Shown: piece after piece, positions 18,013-27,057 of the stretch
Layout: the number at the start of each line of letters is the position of its first letter
Numbering within the stretch: position 1 is the stretch's first letter
Source: JBQLZO01 sp052168315
GTDB taxonomy: Bacteria > Planctomycetota > Phycisphaerae > Phycisphaerales > UBA1924
Assembly: GCA_052168315.1 (NCBI GenBank)
Contig: JBQLZO010000046.1
Coordinates: 1-64,000 of the forward strand
Direction: 5' to 3'
Length of the DNA: 64,000 bases
Made by a program: the position numbers and the translations under genes
The notes under the pieces: model-generated
The model's input: only the letters and a program-made list of their open reading frames with translations
What the model was told of the DNA's origin: nothing
The model's database searches: none

Positions 18013-19386
18013 GTGTCAGACCCCCTGCCGTCCATCATTCAGCGTCATGGCCGCCCCTTGACCACATCCCCCGGGCCCGTTGATGCGGCCGGCTCTGTCT
18101 CCCGGGCTCCGGTGCAAGCGAGTGGCGTATCCGTCGGCTCGGCCTCGATCGATGAGGTGCTTGATGCGTTCCACGGGGTGCGCGCTGCGGTGGCGGAGTT
18201 GATGTCGACTGTCGGCGTGGACCCGACCAAAACCCGTGAGTCCGCCCGAGTGCTCGGGCTGAACCGCGGGCTGGCGTGGCGCCTGACGCGGATCGTCCGG
18301 CAGCCCGAATCGCCGGCGGTCGTCAGCGATGTTCCCAGCCGGCAGAGCATGCGGAACTTCGTGGAGGTCTGCCGCACGATGGGCGCGCCCGAGGCCGCGC
18401 TGCAGGCGGTGAGCGATGCCGTCGAGTCGTACGAGCGGTCGGTGGGGCTGTGCTCAGGGGACCGCAAGACGCTGGCGATGCTGATGGCCAACCATGCGCC
18501 GGCGGATCGGGCCGATGAGCAGGTGCGGGCCCGCCGGAAGATCTTTGAGGGCGCGTGCTCGGTGTGGGGCGTGCAGGCCGATGTGCGGTTCGTCACGGTG
18601 TTCGTGTATCCATCGGACACCGATCCGATGAAGGTGGATGCCGGGCATGTGACGGGGTATGTCGGGTTCCGGCGGCTCAGCCCCAGGCCTTGGCCCATGA
18701 GCTACGAGGCGGTTCATCGGGCCACGGGCGAGGCCCGGCGCTTCCGGAAGGAGCCGCTGGAGCCGGAGGGCGTGGATGAGGGCGAGCTCCAGCTGCTCAA
18801 ATCGTTCTGTGATCCGAGAAATCCGAAGATCGAAGTGACGCTCAACGGCGACTACAAGCGGTTCGAACTGGCGGCGGGACCGGTGGGCAACGAGGGGCTG
18901 ACCACCTGCGTGTTCGGCTCGCATCTGCGCGAGCTGCACGATCGCTACTCGGAGAAGCCCGACACCTCGGGATTCATGGTGCTGCTGCAGACGCCGGTGG
19001 AGCGCGTGGTGTTCGACATGTTCGTGCACCGGGACCTGGGCGTGTCGACCCCGCCCGCGACGCAGCTGCTCGATCGCCTGACCTACCCACACAACAACGA
19101 TGAGAGCCAGTTCGATCGCCAAGCGCTCCCGCTGGCCGAGCGTCCGGTGCTGCTGCCGCCCGGCGTGTCGGGCGCGATGCATCCGGAAATCCCGTGGTAC
19201 ACCCGGATGCTGCAGTTCGTGACCGAGCGGATCCGGCACGGCATGGACGAATTCATTGGCTCGCGCTTCGAGATGGCCTACCCGCCGATCTCCACAACGC
19301 TGAGCCGGCGATTCGACCTCCTTCCCCCTCCCGACGCGCCCGCCGACGCCGACGCCCCCCCATCGACGCAGCCTCCGACGGAGTGA
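18013..19386 (+). CDS. Large protein of unknown function with possible N-terminal HTH
   Basis: From GTG 18013 the protein has 457 residues. A variable N-terminus (1-40) is followed by a helical region with TKTRESARVLGLNRGLAWRL at about 75-95, which has the length and residue pattern of a helix-turn-helix. The rest (about 170-430) is a mixed alpha/beta domain with no motif I can name; segments such as VTGYVGFRRLSPRPWPMSYE and LTTCVFGSHLRELHDRYSE look well structured. The tail is Pro/Ala/Asp-rich. No signal peptide or membrane span is present, so it is probably cytoplasmic. An ATG at 17938 is in frame, but the added 25 codons are AT-rich and run through the inverted repeat. A DNA-binding, self-regulating role is plausible inference only. 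Confidence 0.6.
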   Translation: MSDPLPSIIQRHGRPLTTSPGPVDAAGSVSRAPVQASGVSVGSASIDEVLDAFHGVRAAVAELMSTVGVDPTKTRESARVLGLNRGLAWRLTRIVRQPESPAVVSDVPSRQSMRNFVEVCRTMGAPEAALQAVSDAVESYERSVGLCSGDRKTLAMLMANHAPADRADEQVRARRKIFEGACSVWGVQADVRFVTVFVYPSDTDPMKVDAGHVTGYVGFRRLSPRPWPMSYEAVHRATGEARRFRKEPLEPEGVDEGELQLLKSFCDPRNPKIEVTLNGDYKRFELAAGPVGNEGLTTCVFGSHLRELHDRYSEKPDTSGFMVLLQTPVERVVFDMFVHRDLGVSTPPATQLLDRLTYPHNNDESQFDRQALPLAERPVLLPPGVSGAMHPEIPWYTRMLQFVTERIRHGMDEFIGSRFEMAYPPISTTLSRRFDLLPPPDAPADADAPPSTQPPTE

Positions 19387-19401
19387 CTCGCTCGGCGCGC
19401 G

Positions 19402-19441
19402 CACGCGGATGCGCCCAGCGACGCCTGAGCGCATCCGTGTG
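19402..19441. terminator. Hairpin between convergent genes
   Basis: A 13-bp stem with one G-T pair (CACGCGGATGCGC / GCGCATCCGTGTG, 14-base loop) lies between the convergent genes ending at 19386 and 19491. There is no U-tract; it may act in both directions. Confidence 0.38.
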
Positions 19442-19490
19442 AACGGAGTTCAACACCCGCGGAGGGTGGCTGTGTCGGTCGGTCGAAGAT

Positions 19491-20993
19491 TCAGGACAGG
19501 CAGGGCTGGCCGAAGACCGCGAGCAGCAGGCCGAGGTCATCGGCATCGGTGAGGCCATTGCCGTCGATGTCGCCCGCATCGGACAGGCTGAACGCGCCGA
19601 GCAGCGCGGACAGGTCGTCGCTGTCGACGGTCCCGGAACCGTTGAAGTCCGCAGCGCAGGGGATCGGGAACTGGATGCCCTCGAAGAGATAGGCCGAGCC
19701 CGCGAGCGCGCCGTTCTGGGGATCGGCCGCGGAGCCGATGACCACCCGCTCGGCGTCCACACCGACCGAGAAGCCGAACCACTGCTGCGAGGTCTGGTCC
19801 TCCGGGACGAACCGGGTGCGCAGCGCGCCGGTCTCGGTCGAGAACATGAACGCGGCGCCGGAGTTGATGCCGTTGACCGTCGTCTGGTACCCGCCGACGA
19901 TGGCGTTGGTGTCCTGCAGCGCCACGCCCCGCCCGAAGAAGATGGGCGTCGTGCCGGCGGGAGCGTTGAGCTTGCGGAGCTGGCTCCCATCGAGCGCATC
20001 GAACACATACGCCGACCCGGACACCGAGGCCGGGCCGTCGTCCTCCTCAGCGCCCACCAGGATCCGGATGCCGTTGATCGCAACGCTGGCGCCGAAGCGA
20101 TCGCCCGGCGCGGCATCGTCGGCGAGGAGCTTGTCGAGCTGTTCGAATGTCTCGAGATCAAACAGGTAGGCAGCGCCGGCGCCGGACCCGCCCTCATCAT
20201 TCCCGGGCGCGCCGATGATCGCACGGGTGCCGCTGATGGCCACGCTGAACCCGAAGGCATCGCCGGCCTGCCCATCGCTCGGGGTGAGCTTGGCCAGCTG
20301 GGCGCCGGTGCCGGCATCGAAGACATACGCAGCGCCGGCGTTCTGGCCCATGTCGTCGTCGCCGGTCGCTCCGGCGAGCACGAGATCGCCGCTGATGGCG
20401 ACCGACCAGCCGAGCTGGTCGCCGAATCCGCCATCCTCGGCCGTGAAGAGCTCGAGCTGCATGGGCATCGCGATGTTCGAGACATCGTACAGGTAGGCCG
20501 CGCCGGTTCTCAGCACCACGCCGCTGGAATCCGAAGCCCCGACGGCGAGGCGCGGTCCATCGAGCGCGACCGAGCGTCCGAATTCCTCGACGGCGAGCCC
20601 GGCGCCCGAGATGAGCTTGGTCGTCTGCGGGAGCGTGACCGAGGACACGGAGAGATTCGTGTCGAACAGGTACACCGCGCCATCGATCCCGAAGGATGGA
20701 TCGTGGCGGTGCGCGCCGACCGCGACGGTCGTGCCCGAGATCGCCACCGACATGCCCGCGAAGTCGTTCGTGGCTCCATCGGAGGGCAGCAGCTTGAAGA
20801 CCTGATCGCCGGGATCCGCGTGCGCGCCGAGCGCAGATGTCAGTGCCAGCGCTGCGCTGCACACGATCGGGCACGGGACTCGACGCGTGCTGGATGCGGG
20901 GGTCTCCGTTGTCCGGCTCCGTGCCGCGCACCCGCGCTGCGCACCGATCTCTTCACGCTGCGGGCGCAGCGCTGCGTTGCTGTTCATCATCAT
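19491..20993 (-). CDS. Secreted FG-GAP beta-propeller protein with GC-type dockerin module
   Basis: From the ATG at 20993 (GAGG 9 bases upstream) the product is 500 residues. The N-terminal 35 residues are polar, then a signal-like segment CPIVCSAALALTSALGAHA is followed by DPGDQ. About seven FG-GAP-type repeats follow, each with the pattern F-G-x-S-V-A-I-x-G and GAAYLFD (for example GDQLGWSVAISGDLVLAGAT). This is the layout of a beta-propeller of integrin-alpha type. The C-terminus has the paired dockerin-like repeat DFNGSGTVDSDDLSALLGAF and DIDGNGLTDADDLGLLLAVF, then Gln-Pro-Cys. It is probably surface or extracellular. Several other in-frame ATGs lie within 20 bases of the chosen start. 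Confidence 0.85.
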   Translation of the reverse strand: MMMNSNAALRPQREEIGAQRGCAARSRTTETPASSTRRVPCPIVCSAALALTSALGAHADPGDQVFKLLPSDGATNDFAGMSVAISGTTVAVGAHRHDPSFGIDGAVYLFDTNLSVSSVTLPQTTKLISGAGLAVEEFGRSVALDGPRLAVGASDSSGVVLRTGAAYLYDVSNIAMPMQLELFTAEDGGFGDQLGWSVAISGDLVLAGATGDDDMGQNAGAAYVFDAGTGAQLAKLTPSDGQAGDAFGFSVAISGTRAIIGAPGNDEGGSGAGAAYLFDLETFEQLDKLLADDAAPGDRFGASVAINGIRILVGAEEDDGPASVSGSAYVFDALDGSQLRKLNAPAGTTPIFFGRGVALQDTNAIVGGYQTTVNGINSGAAFMFSTETGALRTRFVPEDQTSQQWFGFSVGVDAERVVIGSAADPQNGALAGSAYLFEGIQFPIPCAADFNGSGTVDSDDLSALLGAFSLSDAGDIDGNGLTDADDLGLLLAVFGQPCLS

Positions 20994-21317
20994 GTCGGGC
21001 ATCCTCATAACTCTGGCGGGCGAAGCTGGCGCGCGACACCGGCGCACGCCCATGGCGTGCTCAGGGTTGCGTCCGCCTCGGCGTATCCAGTCGTTCGCTC
21101 GCTCGTGGACCACGGCCTCCGGCGGATCGCACACCCGATCCCGCTCACCGGCGCCGCGGGCGAACATCCGCAGGGGCGGCGCGCCCGGTTGCCGTGGAGG
21201 CGTGCGGAATCGCGGGAGGCCGGCGCGAAAGCGCACCTCCAAAGTTCGGTCAATGCCATGCGAGGTGGACCCGACCCGCCCGAGGGCGGGCGGGAAGCGC
21301 CGCCCCGGACGGGCGGC

Positions 21318-21938
21318 TCAGCAGTTCTTGTACTTGTCGTGCAGCCCCACACCGGCCTCGATCATCGGGAGGATCTTCTCGATGCGAGTCTGCTTGGTGG
21401 CTTCGCGCTTCGCTTCGGCGATGTGGGCGGCGTACTCGCGGCGCTTGCCGGGGGTGAGGGCCTCGAAGGCCTTCCTCGTCTTCGCCCTGGACTTCAGGGC
21501 CTCGGCGAGTTCGGGCGGCACCTCGACGAGTTCGCCCCTGCGCTCGGGCTTGATCGCCTGGCCCTGCGCGGCGAGGGCGGCGGCCTCTTTGACATAGGCC
21601 TTGATGGGCCTGGGCTTGATGTCCCTGGGCGACTCGAACCGCCACTCCCGCATGGCCTTGGCCTTGCCGCCCTCCGTGATGGTGAGGTGGCGGTCCGGAT
21701 CGGTGAGCAGCGCTCCCTGGTGGAACCAGAGCGCGAAGTGCGCTTTGAACGCGACGATGCCGACGACATTCACCGGCTTGCCATCCGGATCCGGCGCGGT
21801 GTAGGCCGGCGCGCCCCACTTGATGGTCTCCTCGAGCCCCGCCGAGCCGACGATCTCGCGCAGCCTTGCGATCTCATCCTGCCACCGGTTGAGGCTGGCG
21901 ATGTACTCGTCGACGGTGTTGATGGACTTTTTGGCCAT
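21318..21938 (-). CDS. YdeI/OmdA family protein with DUF1801-type N-terminal domain
   Basis: The 206-residue protein opens with a DUF1801-like domain (IKWGAPAYTAPDPDGKPVNVVGIVAFKAHFALWFHQGALL). It ends with the YdeI/OmpD-associated pattern VEVPPELAEALKSRAKTRKAFEALTPGKRREYAAHIAEAK (two segments) and the family's terminal KR-x-TRIEKI. Members have been linked to envelope and peptide stress, but no reaction is known. The start is the ATG before AKKSINTVDEY; a longer frame begins at 21971. It lies 37 bases after the stop of a second DUF1801 gene on the same strand, so the two probably form an operon. Confidence 0.8.
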   Translation of the reverse strand: MAKKSINTVDEYIASLNRWQDEIARLREIVGSAGLEETIKWGAPAYTAPDPDGKPVNVVGIVAFKAHFALWFHQGALLTDPDRHLTITEGGKAKAMREWRFESPRDIKPRPIKAYVKEAAALAAQGQAIKPERRGELVEVPPELAEALKSRAKTRKAFEALTPGKRREYAAHIAEAKREATKQTRIEKILPMIEAGVGLHDKYKNC

Positions 21939-21975
21939 GGTGTGTTGCTCGGTGATGTGGCGTTCAGGCACTGGG

Positions 21976-22497
21976 TCAGAAGCAGGTTTCGCCGGGGAGC
22001 TTGGCCGCCTGCTTGATCCATTTCGTGAGCTGGGCTTCGTCGAGCGCGTCGTCCTCGTGGATGTGAAAGTAGCGGACGGCAGGATACTTCGACTCGATCG
22101 GGGGCGGAGGCTTGAGCGATGCCCCGTTGAAGAAGGTGACCTTGATGTACCGGGTCATGCAGTGGAAGGCGATGAACCAGCCGCGGCCCTCGATGCCATA
22201 GAACGGCGTGTTCCAGCGCACGGCCTTCCGCGCGCTCGGGACGGTCGCAACGATGAGTTCATCGAGACGCCGTCCGATGTTGCCCTTCCAGCCCGGCATG
22301 GCGGCGATGTAGGCCTGAACCGGTCCGTCGCCGTCGCCCTTGGGGATCTGCGGGTTGCCGCCGGAGAGGAGTTTGGGGGTGGCGGGATTCGCGGTTGCGG
22401 TGGAGTTGACTCGTTTCGTGGCGGACTTCTCGGCAGCCTTCTTCGCGACCTTCTTGGAGGCTTTCCTGGTTGATGCCTTTGTGATCTTCCTGGCCAT
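21976..22497 (-). CDS. DUF1801 domain protein with basic N-terminal tail
   Basis: The 173-residue product has a Lys/Ala/Thr-rich N-terminus (residues 1-40, with repeated KKxAKKA-type strings resembling histone-H1-like tails). A DUF1801 domain follows: IGRRLDELIVATVPSARKAV, WNTPFYGIEGRGWFIAFHCMTRYIKVTFFNG and HIHEDDALDEAQLTKWIKQA in consecutive blocks. The basic tail might bind nucleic acid, which is inference. I chose the ATG at 22497 because the frame upstream (to 22590) is Arg/Pro/Ser-rich. It shares its fold with the following gene. Confidence 0.78.
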   Translation of the reverse strand: MARKITKASTRKASKKVAKKAAEKSATKRVNSTATANPATPKLLSGGNPQIPKGDGDGPVQAYIAAMPGWKGNIGRRLDELIVATVPSARKAVRWNTPFYGIEGRGWFIAFHCMTRYIKVTFFNGASLKPPPPIESKYPAVRYFHIHEDDALDEAQLTKWIKQAAKLPGETCF

Positions 22498-22652
22498 GGA
22501 AGAATGGTTGGGAGTGGTGCGGTCGGCGTCAATCGGGTGGAACAGCCGCTCCGATACCCGCCTTTGGTCGGGAGTCCGAATGCGGCCCATTCGTATCCCA
22601 GTGCGCCACGGCCTCTACCCCTCGGGATGAAGGCGGGGACTACGGGGTACGC

Positions 22653-24275
22653 TCATCCAAACTTGATCCCCTGCGCCAGCGGCAGGTCGTCGCCGTAGTT
22701 CACCGTGCAGGTCAGTCGGCGCATGTAGGCCTTCCATGAATCCGAGCCGGATTCGCGCCCGCCGCCGGTTTCTTTCTCGCCGCCGAAGGCGCCGCCGATT
22801 TCCGCGCCGCTGGTGCCGACATTGACATTGACGATCCCGCAGTCCGAGCCGTCGGGCGAGAGGAACCGCTCGGCGTGGCGCATGGAGTCTGTGAAGATCG
22901 CGGACGACAAACCCTGCGGCACATCGTTGTGCACCGCCATCGCCTCGTCGAACGAATCGAGTTCGAACACATACAGCACTGGCGCGAAGGTTTCGTCCTT
23001 GGTGATGCTGGGCACTGTGCCCTTCGGCACGCGGAGGATGGTCGGGCGGACGAACGCGCCGGCGGCCGTGGCAAACTCGTCGATGCCGTCCGGGCCGCCG
23101 GCGACCAGCGTGCAGCCCTCGGCGATGGCCTGCTCGATGGCTTTCCGCATGGTATTGGCCGAGTCGCGGGCGATGAGGGGGCCCATGAGCGTGCCGGGGT
23201 CCATCGGGTCGCCGATCGGCACGCTGGCGTAGGCCTTCTCAAGCCTCGGCAGCACCTGCTCGGCGGCATCGCCCACGCACAGCAGCCTGCGCGTCGAGGT
23301 GCAGCGCTGCCCGGCGGTGCCGACGGCGCCGAAGACGACGCCGCGAGCGGCCAGGTCCATGTCGGCATCGGGCATGAGGACGATGGCGTTGTTCCCGCCG
23401 AGTTCCAGCAGGCAGCGCCCGAGGCGTGCGGCGACTTTCTGCGCGACGATCTTGCCCATGCGGCACGAGCCGGTGGCGGAGATGAGCGGGAGGCGGGCGT
23501 CGGCGGTCATGGCCTCGCCGACTTCCTCATCGGTGCCGATGATGAGGGGGAAGAGGTCTTCGGGCTTGACGCCGTCGGTCGGCGTGAACAGGTCCTGCTC
23601 GGCGAGGGTGTCGTGGACGATCTTCGTGCCGGCGATGGCGATGAGGGGCGTGACGAGCGAGGGCTTCCATGCGACGGCATCGCCACACACCGCGGCGAGC
23701 ATCGCGTTCCACGCCCACACCGCGATCGGGAAGTTGAACGCGGAGATGACGCCGATGGTGCCCAGCGGGTGCCATTGTTCCATCAGCCGATGGCTGGCGC
23801 GCTCGGAGGGCATGGTCAGCCCGTAGAGCTGCCGCGAGAGGCCGACGGCGAAGTCCGCGATGTCCACGCATTCCTGCACCTCGCCCTTGCCCTCGGCGTG
23901 GATCTTGCCCATCTCCAGCGTGACGAGCGCGCCGAGGTCATCGAGCTGGTCGCGGAACGCGTTGCCGATCCGCCGGACGATCTCGCCCCGCTTGGGGGCG
24001 GGGAGGCGTTGCCACTGCTTCTGTGCGGCGACGGCCCGCTCGATCGCGGCGTTGTAGGTCTGGCGGGTGTCGAGCGTGACGCCGGCGAGGGATTCGCCGG
24101 TGGTGGGGTTGAAGGAGACGACCATGCCATCGCGGATGGGCGTTGAGGGATCGGTCGATCCGCGGGGAGTGGGGCGCACGCGCGGGTGACCGAGCACGCC
24201 GAGGCGCTTGAGGACCCCCTGGGCGGAGTCGTGGTGGGAGATGGCGGTGAGACGATCGAGGGTGGACGATGGCAT
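22653..24275 (-). CDS. Aldehyde dehydrogenase, ALDH7/antiquitin-like (probable aminoadipate-semialdehyde dehydrogenase)
   Basis: The 540-residue protein is a full-length NAD(P)-dependent aldehyde dehydrogenase. Catalytic Glu291 lies in LELGGNNAIVL and the nucleophile Cys325 in GQRCTSTRR. The cofactor region ISATGSCRMGKIVAQ lies around 265-279. Features of the ALDH7 group, which oxidises alpha-aminoadipate semialdehyde in lysine breakdown, include SAFNFPIAVWAWNAMLAAVCGDAVAWKPS (in two blocks) and GTSGAEIGGAFGGEKETGGGRESGSD near the end. A TATCAT box 7 bases upstream of the ATG suggests a leaderless transcript. The substrate assignment rests on family resemblance; no other lysine-degradation gene is nearby. 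Confidence 0.9.
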   Translation of the reverse strand: MPSSTLDRLTAISHHDSAQGVLKRLGVLGHPRVRPTPRGSTDPSTPIRDGMVVSFNPTTGESLAGVTLDTRQTYNAAIERAVAAQKQWQRLPAPKRGEIVRRIGNAFRDQLDDLGALVTLEMGKIHAEGKGEVQECVDIADFAVGLSRQLYGLTMPSERASHRLMEQWHPLGTIGVISAFNFPIAVWAWNAMLAAVCGDAVAWKPSLVTPLIAIAGTKIVHDTLAEQDLFTPTDGVKPEDLFPLIIGTDEEVGEAMTADARLPLISATGSCRMGKIVAQKVAARLGRCLLELGGNNAIVLMPDADMDLAARGVVFGAVGTAGQRCTSTRRLLCVGDAAEQVLPRLEKAYASVPIGDPMDPGTLMGPLIARDSANTMRKAIEQAIAEGCTLVAGGPDGIDEFATAAGAFVRPTILRVPKGTVPSITKDETFAPVLYVFELDSFDEAMAVHNDVPQGLSSAIFTDSMRHAERFLSPDGSDCGIVNVNVGTSGAEIGGAFGGEKETGGGRESGSDSWKAYMRRLTCTVNYGDDLPLAQGIKFG

Positions 24276-24282
24276 GGGGGCG

Positions 24283-24288
24283 ATGATA
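24283..24288 (-). promoter_or_regulatory. -10 box of a probable leaderless promoter for the ALDH gene
   Basis: TATCAT on the minus strand ends 7 bases before the ATG at 24275. No Shine-Dalgarno is present. Confidence 0.5.
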
Positions 24289-24407
24289 CGGAGTGGGCTG
24301 CGGCGTGTGTGCTGGCGGGTCCGATGGGCGTTATGGGGCTCCGATGCGCATCGGGACCGAGCCTCGCGGCGCTTGGCATAAACCGGAGGCTCGGACTGGC
24401 GGGAGAC

Positions 24408-25142
24408 TCAGAGCCACACGCGTGCGCCGATGATGAGCGCGCCGCTGATCAGAAACAGCGCCATGGGGCGGCGCCAGCGTGGAGCGGCTCGAACGGCATC
24501 ATCGGCGGCGATCGCTGCGAGGAGCATCGCCACCGCCGCGATGCCGATGAGCACCATGGCTCGCGGCGATGCCACGCCGCCGCGGATGAAGAGCACCACG
24601 ATCGGGAACGCCGGGTGCCATGCGTAGAGCGTGATGCGCCAGGGCGATGGGTTGTGAGGCGAACGCACGGGCATCGCGTGGGGCTTGGGCGGATGGAGCG
24701 TCGTGATGAGGTGCTGAGCGCTGGCCACGATGCCGATGGCGAGCAGCATGATCACGGCGTACAACGAGCCGATCAGCCACGCATCGAACATGGTGCTGCC
24801 CGTCGTGCCGATCGGTCCCGCGATGGCATTGGACCATTCGGAGGTGCGCCGCATCCCGACGATCCATGCGGTGCCGAGGGTGATGATGATCCAGCTGACA
24901 CCGCGCGGGAGCTTGATCGCGTCGGCGGGCGTGGTCGCCAGCAGAAGCAGCATCAGGGTGAGGGCGCTGAGCGCGGTCGCATCGGCGAGCGGTTCAGCGC
25001 CTGGTGAGGTGATGACCACCGGGAGGAGCGGCGATGCGAGGATGAGCGCGACCGGCGCCACCCAGAGCGCGAAGCGGAGCGATCGGCCCGGTCGCCACGC
25101 GGTGTGCGCTGAAGGGATGGTGGTCGCGGGTTCGCCGGGCAT
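24408..25142 (-). CDS. Polytopic membrane protein of unknown function
   Basis: The 244-residue protein contains about six hydrophobic segments (around 27-45, 55-72, 80-98, 118-140, 175-192 and 194-212), with a further one at the C-terminus (PMALFLISGALIIGARVW). The loop before the fifth span, SPWRITLYAWHPAFPIVVLF, faintly resembles the Trp-Arg...Tyr-Ala-Trp-x-Pro segment of some GT-C glycosyltransferases. The protein lacks their catalytic Asp-containing loop, so that link is weak. No ribosome binding site is obvious. It follows the helical unknown gene at 25212 on the same strand, 69 bases after that gene's stop. Confidence 0.65.
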   Translation of the reverse strand: MPGEPATTIPSAHTAWRPGRSLRFALWVAPVALILASPLLPVVITSPGAEPLADATALSALTLMLLLLATTPADAIKLPRGVSWIIITLGTAWIVGMRRTSEWSNAIAGPIGTTGSTMFDAWLIGSLYAVIMLLAIGIVASAQHLITTLHPPKPHAMPVRSPHNPSPWRITLYAWHPAFPIVVLFIRGGVASPRAMVLIGIAAVAMLLAAIAADDAVRAAPRWRRPMALFLISGALIIGARVWL

Positions 25143-25211
25143 GCAGGGCTTACCCGGCGGGCGGCGCTGCGTTGCCGGGCTTGCGGGCGAGTTGGCGAGC
25201 GGCGTGGGCGC

Positions 25212-25889
25212 TCAGGCGGCCATCGTGTCGGTGCGGATGGGTTCGGCGGCGATTGCGGAGGAACTCGCGATCTCGGCCGGTGAAGTAGCGGCGTCGAGGG
25301 CTCCGATGGCATCGGCGATGAGGGGATCGCGGGTGAGATCGAGGGTGAAGGCCGCGTCGACGAGCAGGGGGAGGTGGAGGTGGACGGACGCGTCCGGGAG
25401 CTTGGGAAGCTGGCGCAGGATGAGCGCTGTGGTGTGGGTGTCCGCGATGGCGCCAAATGGGGGATCGGCGTCGGGATCAAGATTCTGCGCGCATGCGAGG
25501 GCGTGCCAGACTCCCGCGCGGGCGTGTGCGATGCGGGCGAGCAGGGGGTGATCGTCCGGCGAAGGGGTGGCACCCAGGGCCTGTTCCGCATCGGCGAGCG
25601 CGGCCAATGCGAGGACGCGGGCCGGGAGGCTGGCGTGCGCGGCGGGCGTGTCACCCAGAGTGTCGAGCAAGTGCACGATCAACTCGCGGAGCGGGATGGT
25701 TGGGCGGGCCGCGAGTTCGAGGTACCGCTGCACGCCCAGCGCCAGCGCCGCGATCGGCGCGTTGTGCTCATCCGCGAGACGGGCGCGGAGGGGAACCGGG
25801 AGCGGACGCCCGTTGCGGAGAACGGCGTCGATCAGGCGTTCGTGCTGGCCCTGCTGGGCGAGGATGACGAGGCGGGGAAGGCTGAGCAT
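25212..25889 (-). CDS. Helix-rich protein of unknown function
   Basis: Starting at the ATG at 25889, which has GGAG 7 bases upstream, the product has 225 residues. Ala and Leu dominate, with helical runs such as RELIVHLLDTLGD and RVLALAALADAEQALG, and no membrane span, signal peptide or catalytic motif is evident. A further in-frame ATG at 25907 lies behind a poly-G tract. It may be cotranscribed with the membrane protein gene downstream. I do not recognise the family. Confidence 0.6.
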   Translation of the reverse strand: MLSLPRLVILAQQGQHERLIDAVLRNGRPLPVPLRARLADEHNAPIAALALGVQRYLELAARPTIPLRELIVHLLDTLGDTPAAHASLPARVLALAALADAEQALGATPSPDDHPLLARIAHARAGVWHALACAQNLDPDADPPFGAIADTHTTALILRQLPKLPDASVHLHLPLLVDAAFTLDLTRDPLIADAIGALDAATSPAEIASSSAIAAEPIRTDTMAA

Positions 25890-26130
25890 GGCATGGCTCC
25901 GATTCATGGGTCCGGCCCTGCCCCCCCACTCCCCCTTCTGAGGCTCGGGCCTGTCTCCGGTGCCGGGTCGGCGGGGAGACGAGTGCCTGGGTGCCAGCTG
26001 AAGGGCGAAGCGGGCGGTTTGTCAGGGCTCTGATTGGATAATGCCCCATGAATCGGGCGATGCAAGCGGGATTGATCAGTTTTTGTTTGGGCTTTCAGAG
26101 TCCGAACGAGAATTCCGGCCGAGGAACCGT

Positions 26131-27057
26131 TCAGGGTGTCGCCCGGCGCTCGGATTTGGGATTTGTTTGGAGGGAGGGAACGGCTTGGCCGCACTCCGGG
26201 CAGACGGGTTGTTCGATGCCGGCGAGGTCGTACCGGCAGTGTTTGCAGGGGATGGCGTTGGGGTGTCGCCACCTGTGAATCCGTGTGCGAAGGACTGCGG
26301 GGAGGAAGAACACCAGCCAGATCAACCCGGCGTAACTGGCCGTGTTTGCCAGCAGGCCGCTCCAGATGGGCGAGAGCGGGAGGTGGTCTGGAAGCGCGAT
26401 GCGCTGGGCCGTTTTGTGATACATCCATGCAGGAAGCGCACCGAGATCGATCGCGCCCCATGTGACGATACGCTGCTCCTCCTGCAGCCCCGAGGCGGGC
26501 ACGAACGACTCGAAGCGGCACGGACAACGAAACGCACTGGTCGGCGCGAGAGGCGGACTGGCTTGGCCGTTGTAGCGCCTCGTCGGGCCGCCGCGGTCAT
26601 AGGTGCCGCGCGTGCTGCGGAACATCGCGAATGGGAACCCGCACCAAGTGGTCGAGACCCCATTCCAATACGGCGTATCACTCGCCTGCGGCGGTGCCCG
26701 AGCGACCCACCCCGGGAGGGTGTCACATTGCGGCGCGTTGTGCCGCCAAACGGGCATATACAGACCGGTCCCGGCGAGAGGTGGACGACTTTCGTAGATC
26801 GCCGCCTTGCCAGCGAAGGGTGCCCGCGTGAGCCGTCCATGGGAGGTATGCATGGTCCTCACGGGATCGCGTGCCGGATCGAGCAGCTCGACATGCGAGC
26901 GCAGCGGCATCCTCGCGGCGATGAGGCATCCCCACGCGATCAGCACCGCCAGCGCGAATCCGGCGGACAATGACAGGATGACGCGGCGCACCGGGAATCG
27001 TCGGGGCGCTGGGCCCGTTCGCATCGCCGCAGGTTCTGAAGGCGGGTCATGGCGCAT
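26131..27057 (-). CDS. Membrane/zinc-ribbon family protein, array member 4
   Basis: Last gene of a four-gene run of paralogues; 308 residues. An N-terminal membrane span lies at about 28-48. An extracytoplasmic domain carries the family motifs CGFPFAM and WGAIDLGAL. A second span follows after LPLSPIWSGLLANTAS, then the basic string TRIHRWRHPNAIPC and the ribbon CKHCRYDLAGI-x5-CPECG. Its ATG overlaps the end of the upstream gene by 11 bases. The probable topology is periplasmic middle domain and cytoplasmic ribbon. Function unknown. Confidence 0.75.
   Translation of the reverse strand: MRHDPPSEPAAMRTGPAPRRFPVRRVILSLSAGFALAVLIAWGCLIAARMPLRSHVELLDPARDPVRTMHTSHGRLTRAPFAGKAAIYESRPPLAGTGLYMPVWRHNAPQCDTLPGWVARAPPQASDTPYWNGVSTTWCGFPFAMFRSTRGTYDRGGPTRRYNGQASPPLAPTSAFRCPCRFESFVPASGLQEEQRIVTWGAIDLGALPAWMYHKTAQRIALPDHLPLSPIWSGLLANTASYAGLIWLVFFLPAVLRTRIHRWRHPNAIPCKHCRYDLAGIEQPVCPECGQAVPSLQTNPKSERRATP

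Noticed and set aside
24408..25142. Membrane protein as a GT-C glycosyltransferase
   Set aside because: Only one loop (RITLYAWHP) is faintly similar. The catalytic acidic loop and the usual length are missing.
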